Shown here: piece after piece, positions 44,909 through 56,907 of the stretch
How the letters are laid out: every line of letters starts with the position of its first letter
Numbering within the stretch: position 1 is the first letter of the stretch
Source of the DNA: Lunularia cruciata
Taxonomy: Eukaryota; Streptophyta; Marchantiopsida; Lunulariales; Lunulariaceae
Assembly (NCBI GenBank): GCA_948567375.1
Contig: OX419760.1
Span: forward strand, 44,950,001-45,014,000
Direction of reading: 5' to 3'
DNA: 64,000 nucleotides
Notes under the pieces: generated by a model
The model's database searches: none
Told to the model about the DNA's origin: nothing
What the model saw: the letters and a program-made list of their open reading frames with translations, nothing else
Position numbers and translations under genes: made by a program

Positions 44909-45364
44909 ATACTTTTTGTTGCTCTCAAACTCCTCATGCATGAGATCTCAACTTTGCAGAATTGACCTTCCTCACAATATCAATCAAATCTCTCAACTTG
45001 TATCTCATAATCCTTTGAAGTTTTGCACACGTGATTATAACTCCAAGGCAAGCCTCCTTGAAAAATTTCAGGGCTTTCAATAAGCTATTTGACCTAGACA
45101 TCTTTCTATTTAGCACACATATTTCAGATTTGGTTTGAAAACCACCCCCCTCACTTAAAAACCTATTTTTCTTTGCGCAAGAATGATCTCTCTTTAATTT
45201 TTGTGTCAAAAGATAGGATATAATGCATTGAATTTTCTTGGAAAATGTATAAAACAATCAATTGAAAATTGAGGAAATGGCAGACTCTATAAAATTTTCC
45301 AAAGAGTATGAAATTGCGGGGAGCAGTTTACCCTATCTACTTTCTAAAAATTCTAGCCCAGTGC

Positions 45365-46038
45365 TGTAACACCCATTTGTGCATGTGTGTGGTATTGTGA
45401 TATTTAGCTTGGTATTACAAGTACTTAAGAGATATTATTTATATAGAGATAAAGGATGGTTCTATATTAGTCATGGTTAGCTAAAGTTAGTCATAGCTAA
45501 GATTGATGGGACCTTACTTTAGAGGAAGTAGAAAAGATGAGCACCACTATTTTGGATTTTAGTGTGTTGACTTGGTATTATTCCTAGGTGTTTTGGGGAA
45601 AGAGTTGAGAACTCTTGGGCCCGCAAGCCTTTTTGTTTTGGATTCTTCTTTAGTCCAAGGATAGCCCATGTGAAGGAATCCTTGCTTTAGTGGTTGGGTC
45701 AAGATAAGGGGAATATGCCCATGTGAATGGATATTCCTTTCTACTTTTTGACTTTACTTGACTTTTAGTCTAGTAACTTGAGTTACTACGGTAATTAGTA
45801 ACTTTGGTACGTAACTATTTCACAAGTATATAAACAAGGGGTGAGGAGGTACTCATCATCCTTTCATTTGCAACTATCTCTCTCTCATTGAGTTCTCTAG
45901 TGAGCAATGTCTTGAGTCTTGGAGTGTTAGCCTTGGAGGAGTATAATGGAGTTGGGGTTCCTTGCCTTCTTAGTCCATGGTGCGCTACCATAATAGCCAT
46001 TAGAGGTTCATCCTGAGTGAGAGACAGGCCGGCTCACA
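45365..46038 (+). repeat. Solo LTR of family A (674 bp)
   Basis: TGTAACACCC...CCGGCTCACA inserted in the E leader, in the opposite orientation. The duplication GTGC is at 45361-45364 and 46039-46042, and the leader sequence of A2 shows the empty site. TATA box TATATAAA at 45827-45834. Confidence 0.95.
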
Positions 46039-46042
46039 GTGC

Positions 46043-46416
46043 ACATATTAGTTCTCACAATAATTTTAAGTATGCTAACTGAAGAATAACCTAAGCTATC
46101 ATGTGTAGAAATTCCAAATCCAGATTTCAACCTTGAGATTTTACCCAAAATCACTTTTATCCCCAAAATTTGCAATCCACCTCACACAATCTCTCCAAAT
46201 CCTCTCATGCGTACAAGATGTACAAAATCACCTCAAAGACATCATAATAAACTATAGGGTATACAAATGGGTCCAAATTCTCTAACATAAGTTCAACTCT
46301 CTCCTCCCCTAATGTTCTCTCCAATTGAGCTCTCATAGCCTCCTTTTGCCTAATGTAAAATTGAACATAGAACATTATCTTGCCTTCTAGAGAGGTCTTG
46401 GCAACAGAACCAAAAA
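46043..46416 (-). other. E leader end with primer binding site
   Basis: Leader sequence as in A2. Primer site at 46396-46412, minus strand TGGTTCTGTTGCCAAGA: three changes from the family form, all G:C to A:T. Confidence 0.75.
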
Positions 46417-47108
46417 TATGAGCCGGCCTGTCTCTTACTCAAGATGAAACTTTGATGGCTATTATGGTAACGCACCATGGACTAAGAAGACAAAGAACAC
46501 CAACTCCATCATACTCCTCCAAGGCTAACACTCCAAGACTCAAGACATTGCTCACTAGAGAACTCAATGAGAAAAAGATAGTTGTAAATGAAAGGATGAT
46601 CAATACCTCCTCACCCCTTATTTATATACTTGTGAAATAGTTATGCACTAAAGTTACTACTTACCATAGTAACTCAAATTACTAGACTTAAAGTCAAGTA
46701 AAGTCAAAAAGTATAAATGAATATCTATCCACATGGGCATATTCCACTTAGCATGTTATCTTATCTTGACCAAACCACTAAGTCAAGGATTCCTTCACAT
46801 GGGCTATCCTTGGACTATAGAAGAATCCAAAACAAAAAGGCTTGCAGGCCCAAGAGTTCTCAATTCTCTCCTCAAAGCCAAACACTTAGGAATAATACCA
46901 AGTCGATACACTAGAATCCAAAATAGTGGTGCTCATCTTTTCCACTTCCTCTAAAGTAAGGTCCTCATTATCTTAGCTATGACTAACTTTAGCTTATCAT
47001 GACTAATGTAGAACCATTCTTTATCTCTATATAAATAATATCTCTCAAGTATTTATAATACCAAGCTAAATATCATAATACCACACACATGCACAAATGG
47101 GTGTTATA
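46417..47108 (-). repeat. E 5' LTR (692 bp)
   Basis: TATGAG...GTTATA on the plus strand; both terminal dinucleotides are decayed by transitions. Followed by GTAC. Confidence 0.94.
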
Positions 47109-47787
47109 GTACCTGCCCTCTTCCGATACAACCATGGCTACTCGCATTGAGAAGTTGGAGCAAAGATTGGCTAGCATGGCCATTGCTTAGAGGAGATCAG
47201 ATTTGGGTGCCAAGGCTTCTACCTCATATGATAGTGATAGGGAGGCTTTGGACTTCATGTGTAGAGCAGCACAGGTAGATGCATCTGCAACAATGACTAA
47301 GAGTGCAATTTGTGCTCCAAAGCCTAGAGTAGCATCAGTGGAATTGGACCCACATAGAGGAGAGGTTGGGAGACAAGTTAGACTTCCCCAATCTTTCACG
47401 CTCTAAGGCATTGCAAACAACATCCATGGCTCTTAGACATCCCAGTGTAGGTGTGGTAGGTGGTGATGGGGTGCATGATGGAATACCTACTAGTCAATCA
47501 CCTCCTACTACACAGATTGAGTCTAGCACGATGTTACGAGCGGCTCAACTGATTATGCGCTATCCGTTATTTTTAGTCAATGACATGTGTACATTGGGAG
47601 TTGACCCAACCCTAGTGTTTTGGTTGGTTGCAACACTTTGTGAGGGTAGGAACGATGTGGTCCCTACTACTAGAGTAGAGGTAATTAAGATTGGAGTTGA
47701 CTTGGTCGAGGAGCATAAGATCCACTCAATGACCAATCGTTTATGGCAAGCAACAACAACTAGATTGGAGGAGTTACCAACTAGACC
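47109..47787 (+). pseudogene. gag: Family Z gag N-terminal fragment
   Basis: From an ATG at about 47131 a short heptad-like segment (MATRIEKLEQRLASMA) is read, then a stop. Open frames 47203-47406 and 47366-47830 follow. The last part matches 28-290 at the window start. It is cut on the left by E and on the right by LTR H. Confidence 0.65.
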
Positions 47788-48128
47788 TGTAACATCTAGT
47801 TCTGCATGTATGTGGTATTATGATATTTAGGTTGGTATTATAAATACTTGGGAGATATTATTTATATAGAGAAAAAAGACGATTCTACATTAGTCATGAT
47901 TTGCTAAAGTTAGTCATAGCTAAGATAATGGGGACCTTACTTTAGAAGAAGTGGAAAAGATGAGCATCACTATTTTGGATTCTTGTGTATTGATTTGGTA
48001 TTAATCTTAGGTGTTTAGCTTTGAGGAAAGAATTGAGAACTCTTGGGCCCACAAGCCTTTTTGTTTTGGATTCTATTGTAGTCCAAGCATAGCCCATGTC
48101 AAGGAATCCTTGACTTAGTGGTTGGGTC
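47788..48128 (+). repeat. LTR H, left part (family A)
   Basis: Starts TGTAACATC and is interrupted by D after GGTC; it continues at 61331-61680. The two parts sum to 691 bp, a complete LTR. Left flank GACC, right flank GTAC, which do not match each other. Confidence 0.9.
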
Positions 48129-48820
48129 TGTAACACCCATTTATGCATGTGTGTGGTATTGTGATATTTAGCTTGGTATTACAAGTACTTGAGAGATATT
48201 ATTTATATAGAGATAAAGGATGATTCTACATTAGTCATGATAAGCTAAAGTTAGTCATACTTAAGATAAAGTGGACCTTACTTTAGAGGAAGTAGAAAAG
48301 ATGAGCACCATTATTTTGGATTTTAGTGTGTTGACTTGGTATTATTCCTAAGTGTTTGGCTTTGAGGAAAGAGTTGAGAACTCTTGGGCCCGCAAGCCTT
48401 TTTGTTTTGGATTCTTCATTAGTCCAAGGATAGCCCATGTGAAGGAATCCTTGACTTAATGGTTTGGTCAAGATAAGACCACATGCTTAGGGGAATATGC
48501 CCATGTGAATGGATATTCCTTACTACATTTTGACTTTACTTGACTTTTAGCCTAGTAACTTGAGTTACTCTAGTAATTAGTAACTTTGGTGCGTAACTAT
48601 TTCACAAGTATATAAACAAGGGATGAAGAGGTACTCATCATCCTTTCATTTGCAACTATCTCTCTCTCATTGAGTTCTCTAGTGAGCAATATCTTGAGTC
48701 TTGGAGTGTTAGCCGTGGAGGAGTATGATGGAGTTGGTGTTCCATGCCTTCTTAGTCCATGGTGCGCTACTATAATAGCCATCAGAGGTTCATCTTGAGT
48801 GAGAGATAGGCTGGTTCATA
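48129..48820 (+). repeat. D 5' LTR (692 bp)
   Basis: TGTAACACCC...GGTTCATA; the last bases are decayed from CTCACA. Confidence 0.95.
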
Positions 48821-48824
48821 TTTT

Positions 48825-48841
48825 TGGTTCCGTTGCCGGGA
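48825..48841 (+). promoter_or_regulatory. D primer binding site, tRNA-Asp-like, intact
   Basis: TGGTTCCGTTGCCGGGA, identical to A2. Confidence 0.8.
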
Positions 48842-49679
48842 CCTCTCTACGAGGCAAGATAATGTGTCGCGTTCAATTCTACATTAGGCAGAAGGATGCT
48901 ATGAGAGCTCACTTGGAGAGAACATTAGGAGAGGAGAGTGCTAAACTTATGTTAGAGAACCAAGATCCATTTGTATACCCTTTAGTTCATTATGATGTCT
49001 TTGAAGTGATTTTGTACATCTTGTACACATGAGAAGATTTGGAGACATTGTGTGAGGTGGATTGCAGATTTTGGGGATTAAGGTGATTTTGGGCAAAATC
49101 TCAAGTTTGAGATATGGACTTGAGATTTCTACAAATAATAGCTTGGGTTATCTTTTAGTTAGCACAATTCAAATTATTATGAGAGCTACTATGCGCACTG
49201 GGTTAGAATTTTTGAAAGTTGATAGGGTAAACTGCTCCCGCAACTGTATGCTCTCTGGAAAATTGTACAGAGTCTGCCATTTCTTCAATTTTCAATGAAT
49301 TTTCCTGAAAATTTCTAAGAAAATCCAGTGCATAGTATCCTACTTGCTGCCACAAAAATTAGAGAGAGATCATTCTTGCGCAAGGAGTTATGAGTTTCTG
49401 AAGTGAAGGGGGTGGTTTTTAGACCAAATCTGAAATATGTGTGCTGAATAGAAAGGTGTCTAGGCTAAATGGCTTGATGAAAAGATGTGAAATTTTGCAG
49501 GGAGGGCCACCCTAGAGTTTTGATCACGTGTGAAAAATTTCAGAGTACCGTCACATACTAGTTGAGAGATCTGAGTGAAATTGTGAGGAAGGGTCAATTC
49601 TGCAGAGTGGAGATCTCATGCATGAAGAGTTTGAGAGCAACAAAAAGCATGTTTGAGTGTTTAGATTCATCTTGGGAAC
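48842..49679 (+). other. D leader
   Basis: Holds the two conserved short frames (48799-49032 and 49062-49298) and matches A1 and A2. No other feature seen. Confidence 0.45.
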
Positions 49680-50045
49680 ATGGAGGGTCACAAAGAGTGG
49701 AAGTTGAGAATATGCAAGGTTCCTCAAGGGTTTGAGGTGATTTTAGGGGTGGATTTGAGGAAAAGAGAGTTTACAATAGATTTTGAAGAGAGTGTTGAGA
49801 GGATCCAAAAATCTACACCACTTGGAGGAAAGAGTGAGTCTAAGTGCTTTCTATGTGGAGAGAAGGGACATAAAGCACGTTCAAACTATCCAAACTATGC
49901 AAGTTCAAACTATCCAAGTTCAAACCATCCAATATGCACTCTAGGATTTGATGTTGCTATAGAAATCTTGGAGCAACCTGAAACTTTTGTGTTCCCTAGG
50001 GTGGATTACTCTCAAATGGTGTTTGTCATGTACATACTCTATTAG
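49680..50045 (+). pseudogene. D upstream zinc-knuckle ORF, internally deleted
   Basis: The first 70 codons match A1, but the knuckle loses its last Cys (CFLCGEKGHKAR, then Ser-Asn). About 310 bp present in A1 are replaced by a short filler in which TTCAAACTATCCAA-like units are repeated (49880-49931). The frame then stays open through sequence that is non-coding in A1, ending MYILY. Confidence 0.6.
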
Positions 50046-50099
50046 TTATGGAGTGAGAGAAAAGAAAAAAAATTGAGAGAAAGAAAGTGAGAGGTTAAG

Positions 50100-50548
50100 A
50101 TGTGGAAACTTCCGGTTTTCTTGGGCAAGGATGGAGAAGATGTGGAGGCCTTTGTGAAAGACTTCAAGAGAGCTTGCATAGGAAACAATGAGAGGAGGAA
50201 GAATGAGTGGGCCTCATTATTACCAGATTTCTTTGAGGATGCAGCACTTACATGGTATGAGTCAAAATACCAAAAGAAAGAGAGGAGAGATGGGGAAGAG
50301 GAGTCTTGGGAGAGTTTGACTTCAGCACTCATTGAGAACTTTCTTCCCTGATGAGAGTTATGAGAGATTGATGAGTGAGGTTACATTTCTCAAGCAAGGA
50401 GATGGAGAGAAAGTGAGAGTCTATGTGGAAAGAGTGGAAAAGTTAGAGTCCAAATTTTGCATAGTGTTGAGGAAGGGTGGAGATGATGTGGAGACTACTA
50501 TGATTGGCATAGGGGCCATGCTCACCAAGAATTTTGTGGGAGGATTGA
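50100..50548 (+). pseudogene. gag: D gag, N-terminal part
   Basis: ATG at 50100 (MWKLPVFLGKDG). The capsid signature LTWYESKYQK follows. A one-base insertion near 50345 shifts the frame (50332 onward continues it). B2 is inserted after 50548. Confidence 0.88.
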
Positions 50549-51341
50549 TGTGACAACCCGGCAAATATCACTTTTGCGGTAATTGGGTAAGTAAAGTTTG
50601 TTCCCACAGAAATATTAGTCAGAAATGTCTAAATACAAAGTCAAACAGTAACATGTAGTTCTTTTTGGTTGCATCTTCAATCTCTCATGTAGAAACCACA
50701 CCCAGAAGAGAGTAACAAGCACTGATTCGCAGTCTTGTCACAAATTAACACTCCTTAATCACAATTCCATCAAATCTTTCCAAACAATCTTGATTGTGAT
50801 GATTCAGGCTCTCCCAAAAATGGCACTTCATTGCAAAACGCCTTCGCCTCAAAATTGTGTTCTACCCCTCCACTGAAGGCACAACTTCCTCAATCAAAAT
50901 TGCTTCACATCAACCTCGCACTGCACTCACAAATGCAGAATACTACCAACACTGCAATTCCTCTCAGATCTGTCAAGGCATTGCTTTGATTGCACTTCAC
51001 TCAGGATCAAACACACAGAATGAAGATCAAGGCTGCAGAATCCAACATCCAACAAGCACACTGACTTGCACTTCAAATTTCTCCAAACACTCACAAACAC
51101 AATTGCAAAGTTGATACTCGGAATCAAGCTTAAGCAATGAGCACTGCTTCACAGCACTTTGCTTTATCTATTCTCAGAAATTATGAGCACTGAACAACAT
51201 TTTTCTACGAATGCCACTCTTAAGTAGTGAAGCAATCAATAGTTCTAACAACTATACCATTCTACAACAACTTTTCTTACCTACAGATCCAAAATGAAAA
51301 TGCACCCCTTCATATCTGCTTTCAAATCTCAAAAACTATTA

Positions 51342-53899
51342 CTAATCCAATTTGATGTCTACTTCATCATTGGCTTTCAAACCCAAACCCGAAGTAATTT
51401 TACTTCCTACTATTTTGTCCTCGGGTTTCATATCTTCTACTTCTTCTACCAGATCCAGTAATTCTCTTTTCTGATCTGAAATTCCACGAGTGGGTAACCC
51501 TTCTAAACCTTCATCTCTCGACCCACTCTTCTCTAATGTCTCCAATGGTAACTCCAAAGACATATGTACTCCTATGTTATCTACTTTGGGTTTGGCTCTA
51601 ACATCCTTCCGAAGTTTTTCTATCTCCAACTTTACTAAGTCTAATCTAATCAAAATATTATCTTCTACCTCTAAGATCTTCCTATCTACACGAGTCCTGA
51701 GACTTATCAACAGCGCGTTCAAATTGGTATCTTTTGCATGTCTTTGCCTTGTCTCCTGCACCAACAATTTCAACTCGTGCAGCCTTGTCTCTTCAATTCA
51801 AACACTGGCCTCTGTACTCAACATTGCATTCATCCTGAGGACAATCTACTTCAACGGCTCCAATCACATTTTCCTTTCTCGCTCTTGATCTGCAGCCAAT
51901 CCTCCCTGTACATTGCCAACTTTGCTTCAAACTCGGCTTTCACTGTTTACTTCTCCTTCTCCTTCTGTATAATCTTCTCCTCTTGATTACAAAGTAACTC
52001 TCGTAATCTTTCTTCTTCCTTATATCGTGTTGCTAACTCCCTTTGCCAGAGTTGCTTCTTTTCTTCTACACTCTCCATCACCCTATTGAGCTCTTGATCC
52101 TTTGCTGCTACTCTCGCCATAGCATGGATAAGTTCTACTCTTGAATCAGCAAACTACTGCTTCAAGATCTCATATTCTGCTACTTGCATTTCCCTTGCTA
52201 TGTCACTCTTCTTAACAAGCTCTTCTCGATATCTCACTTCTCTCTTCAGGTCTTCAATTACCTAAGTCTTCACTATTGCTTCCGCTCGCAGTACTTCACT
52301 TTCCTCCTCACCTCAGGTTATGATTTTCTTCAACTCCAAGTTCTCTTCTTCTAATCGCACTAAGACCTGCAACACAGTCTTCACCTCTGGACACTTTGAT
52401 TGCATCTCCTTCTTCCTGTGTTCTAACTTCACCAATAGAGGACACACAACCTCCCGCAGGTACTCTACTCCATTGCTCGCTACTACCTCCTCTTGCATAG
52501 CAACTTCCCTTCACCCTTTGTGTTCATCCGATACTTGCCTTCTTCTCTGCAGTCTTTGTATCTGAACGGAAGCCTCGCTTCCTGAGCTTTCGTTCATCTC
52601 TTTGTTTACTTTACTTGGACCTGCATCACATTTCACCTTGCATCTCGAGCAAACTCCCCTCTGAACTGCGATCTTCTTCTCTTTGGCCTTGGGTATCTCA
52701 TCCTCCAACTTTTTGTTGTCCTTGGCCTTGGTCTCCACCTGCACTTCTTCTTCCACCCCGGCATCAAATGGCACAGACGTCATTTCTCCTCCTTCATCGC
52801 TGTCGCCACTCGTATCTCCACTTTGTAGCGTTAGCTCAAGCTCCTCCTCACGTTCCAAGTCTTCGGACTTGCCCTCGGCTTCACCTTCCAAGTCTTCATC
52901 TTCTGACTTGATCACCACCATGCCTTGCCTCGGGTTTCCTCTTCTTGTCTTCCGAGGTTTTGTCTTGTCTTTGGCTTTGCCTTGCCGACTTCTCTTCTTT
53001 GATTTTGGAGTTCTCACTTCGATCTCCTCATTCTTCCCCGTCTTCTTGTAGTACTTGTTGGTGCTTCTGATTTGTAAGATGTACTGCTGCTCCTCTACAT
53101 TGACCTCCCTTCTTAAATCGGGATGGAAATGCAACACCATCCGAGTTTGCTCCACCGAGTTCAGCAAATTCAACCCGAAGTAGAAATAGGCTGCAAACGG
53201 CACAATGTAATGTGGAGGTGATTTATCCTGCAGATTCCACACTATTTGTCATGTTCTCCCATGGAAACACCTCGCCCAATTGATTGGTTCTCCTGTAAAC
53301 AATTTGTGAAAGAACACCACTTGGTGTTTCATCACATAGGTTGTTCTCTCCGGCTTCAGGATCATCATCAGAGCACTCACAATTCCCCTCTTGATAGGAT
53401 CTTTATAGCTCTCGACTTTGTACCCATTCTTTGTCCGCTTTGACAAGAATGCATCTCTCACTTCTTGGTTTTCTTCGGCTATCTCTCCCTTCCCCAAGAA
53501 CGTGGCACCTTGCTCTGTGCCTACTTCCTTCCCCATCACTAATTTCCAATCCGACTCTGTCCAGTGAGCCGGATTTCCCCTCTTCCCTTCTTCTTTGGGT
53601 CCATCAAGGCACTTGCTCTCGATGATCTCAGTCATGAAACCTGGAAAACTAACATTCCAGTTCCATGCCAAGAATGTAATCCAAAGTCAACTCAAGACTT
53701 CGATTCTTGTGATTACATCCAACCTCCGAATTGCATGATTCCTCACAATGAATTTGGAGTTCTTCTTTCCTCCTCCCATCTCTCTTGCTTTCTCACTATC
53801 TCTTGGTTTCACTCTTGCGACTTTTCCCTTACACACTAGCGCGTCTTCCACTCTATTTCCCTTCCCACAATCACCTGCAGGACTACTTCTCAACGGCAA
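51342..53899 (-). pseudogene. B2 internal ORF, about 850 codons, unknown protein
   Basis: 53899-53687, 53671-53249, 53242-52511 and 52498-52313 are in one frame with few stops; the C-terminal part (51773-51342) is in another frame after an indel. It aligns by eye with B1: LAWNWNVSFPGF, KPERTTYV, FAAYFYFGLNLL and HFHPDLRREV correspond to B1 blocks. The middle is acidic with Lys/Arg clusters; the end reads LEKSGSRDEGLEGL and GLKANDEVDIKLD, the latter being the likely natural C-terminus. B1 and B2 differ at many residues yet keep length, order and composition. Function unknown. Confidence 0.6.
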
Positions 53900-53933
53900 A
53901 GGAAATTGCTTGACATTGCTTTGTCGCGAGCTT

Positions 53934-53943
53934 GATTTTTATA
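53934..53943 (-). promoter_or_regulatory. B2 putative TATA box ahead of the internal ORF
   Basis: Minus strand TATAAAAATC, about 35 bp before the first ATG (53899) of the ORF frame. B3 has TATAAAAG at 59813-59820 at the matching side. If real, transcription starts within the unit just ahead of the ORF. Confidence 0.45.
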
Positions 53944-54329
53944 GAGTTGCACTTTCTTTGTCTCTCTTCAATTTGAGTTTCTACTGAGAAATCACACCTC
54001 TTGCATGTACCTATCACTGTCAATTGTACTTTGCACGTATGGGCCACCAATTTTGAACGGTCCCTTCTTGAATTTCTCACCCCTACAAAAGGTTGTTAGA
54101 CAGACTTCACCTCGGGTTGAGCTCCGCCCGATACAAAGACTCCTTACTTTGGGTTGTATGCTGACAAGGCATTTCTGAGTACTTCGCCTTATGACCCGAA
54201 GTCACTTTACTTCGGGTTTCATCCCGAAGACTCTTTTCTTTGCCTTCTTTGGCCATACAAGCGCAATCCAACTTCTCTATACACTTCTTCTTCTCTATTT
54301 TGAACAAATTAAAAAATGTGGGCACCACA

Positions 54330-56907
54330 ATTGAGACCACAAATTAGAAGCAAGGTGAGATATGAGAAACCTTCTTCCAAGGTTGAAGCTATCAAGATTG
54401 CAATTTGTATGGAGGAGAGTTTGGAAGGGGATGAGAGTGATTTGGTGGTGAAGGAGGTTGTGCATCCTCCTCAAGGCTACAAGTATGGTGGATGTTCTGA
54501 TACTTTGGTGGCAAGGGTTGCATCACAAGTAGCAGTTCTTGCACCTCCACTAAAAGATCCACTTCAAACCATCACAAAACAACTTGCGGATATCAAAATC
54601 AATGTGGTGCAACTATGGGAGAAGAGAGAGGTGAATCTGAATGTAGGGAGAGGGCCTAGGAGTTATGGAAACTATCCATATAGAGGAGACCAACCAGCCA
54701 ACAATTTCAATGATAGAAATTGTTTTGGTTGTGGAGGAAGAGGCCATATGCAAAGGAATTGTACAAATTCCACTTACCATGGAGGAAGGGGTTATGAGGG
54801 AGCCAATAGAGGAAAAGAGGGAGGTAGTGAAACCCAAGTGGCTCCTAATCCTAAAAAAGGTAAGGGGATAGCATCCATAGATGTGGTTGAGAGCAAGTAT
54901 AAGAAGGGAGAGTGCTCAAAATCCAAGAGTTTTAATTTGGAGCTTTTGACACAAGAGAAGAAGAGAGCTTGTTTTGTACAGGATGTTCACTCCTCTCAAG
55001 GATTTTCTCCAAGCAAGGATACTCCTTTGTCCTCTAGGAGCACTCGCACCTCAACACCATCAACAACAAAGACTCCAAGGAAGAAGTTGGGGATGGAGGA
55101 CTTCTTGATCTCAAAGCAACAATGGAACTACAATATGTTGGAGGATGTTGGTAGTCACAAGGCTAACATCACAGTGGGCCAATTGATTGCTTTGAACCCT
55201 GCCTTGAGAAAGGAGCTTAGAGGTGGTTTGAGTTCTACAAGGAGCAAGAGGAAGAAGAAGGCAAAACCTCCAATATCAATGGGGGTGGTGGATGCCAAGC
55301 CAGCACCATGGGAGGCTTGTGAATATGCCTCCAAGATTGATGTGAGAGTGAATGGTCATAACATCAAGGATGCATTGGTTGATGGAGGATCAGTATTGAA
55401 TGCCATGTCAAAAAGGTTGATGAAGAAGTTGGGTATGATACCATCAAGACCTTCAACATTTGTGGTGAGCATGGCAAACAAGCAACAAGTTAGACCAATA
55501 GGGGTAATGGATAAAGTGGTAGTTTCAGTTATGGGAGTTCAAAATCTCATGACTTTCCAAGTCTTGAAAGATTCAAGCTATGACTTATTTCTTGGGAGGC
55601 CATGGTTGAGAGCAGCATGCACAACTGATCGATGGCACAAAGGGTACTTGAGGATTGGGCCATCAAACCATAGAGTCATAGTTCCTATGACTAACACCAC
55701 CAACACTTCACATTCAGATACACCATCTTCTGATTATTGGGAATCAAATTCTGAAGAAGGAGCTTCAGGTGTGGACACAAGCATGGAAGAAGAGACTTCC
55801 ACGGAGGAGGATGAATCTGAATCTGATTCAGATGTGTATCCTTTGTGTGCTACGGATTTTGCACCTAAGCTTGAGGTTTTGAAGGACCCAGATAAATCAC
55901 CGTTGACACTTGAGGAGGTAGAGAGAAGGTTAGCTACCCTCAAGTATGGCCCAAATGTTACCAAGGAGGAGAAGGTGAGATTTGAGGAGATTTTCCGCAA
56001 GTTCATCCATGTTTTTGCTTTCAATTACAAGGATTTGAAGGAAGTCACCTTGAAGGAGCACAAGATAGAGGTGGAGTCACATGCAAGACCAATCCGCCAA
56101 AAACAACGTCACATTAGCCCACCAATATCTTTGGTTGTGAAGGAGGAGATTGATAAGCTCAAAGAGGCTGGATTTATCTTTGAGGTAGAGAATTCAGAAT
56201 GGGTGTTTCCAATTGTCATTGTGAAGAAAAAGAATGGCAAGCTTTGGGTATGTGTGGATTACAAGAAGCTCAATGTTATTACCAAGAAAGACTACTACCC
56301 ATTGCCATTCATTGATGAGATCTTGGAGGAAGTTGCAGGTCATGAGAGGTACAATTTTGGAGATAGTTATAGTGGATATGACCAAATCAAGATTGCACCA
56401 GAGCATCAACAACTCACCACATTCACCACACCTTGGGGAACTTATGCTTTCAAGGTCATGCCTTTTGGGTTTTGCAATGCTCCATCCACATTCCAATGGT
56501 TCATGAACAAGGTATTTGAACCTTTCATTGGGAAATTTGTGAGAGACTTCATTGATGACTTTTGTGTCTATGGGAGCAAGGAGGAGCACTTTGAGCACCT
56601 AATCAAGGTCTTGCAACGCTTGGATGAGGCAAATGCATCACTCAACCTAGAGAAGTGCATTTTTGGATGTGAAGAAGGTCTACTTTTGGGGCACATCATC
56701 TCCAAGGATAGAATAGCAGTTGATCCTGAGAAGGTGAGGAAAATCTCAAACCTTCAATTCCTTTCAAGCTTGACAAAGTTACACCAATTCTTGGGGATGG
56801 TTGGATACTATAGGAGGTTCATCTTCTCATTTTCCAACAAGGCTTATGCATTGACCATCTACATGAAGAAGGGTGTAGATTACATGGTGATTTTAAAGGA
56901 CAAATAG
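54330..56907 (+). pseudogene. pol: D gag end, protease, reverse transcriptase in one open frame
   Basis: Open for about 858 codons from 54330 to the TAG at 56905. Positions here count from the accidental ATG at 54316 supplied by B2: knuckle CFGCGGRGHMQRNC at residues 136-149, protease Asp at 356 (ALVDGGSVLNAM), RT catalytic FIDDFCVYG with Asp at 747-748. This shows that gag and pol were one continuous frame in this lineage, with no frameshift at the gag-pol border. The stop is GAG to TAG at the RT-RNase H connection. Confidence 0.92.

Larger units (their letters stand above)
42897..47108 (-). mobile_element. E: family A element, 5' half only
   Basis: Contains part of gag, the uORF, leader, primer site and 5' LTR (46417-47108) on the minus strand. 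Protease, RT, RNase H, integrase and 3' LTR are missing; the internal sequence starts inside the gag linker at 42897. It is closely similar to C in gag (both carry the CCAAAA repeat), so C and E are sister copies or parts of one recombined array. Right flank GTAC. Split by a solo LTR at 45365. Confidence 0.88.
50549..54329 (-). mobile_element. B2: family B insertion with internal ORF (3781 bp)
   Basis: Plus strand TGTGACAACCCGG...GGGCACCACA. Duplication ATTGA at 50544-50548 and 54330-54334; gag reads on either side. Same ends as B1 and B3 and the same ORF order as B1. No internal primer site, RT or integrase seen. Confidence 0.9.

Noticed and set aside
54316-56907. An 863-codon frame as a host gene
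   Set aside because: Its first codons come from the end of B2 and the rest is gag knuckle, protease and RT of element D.
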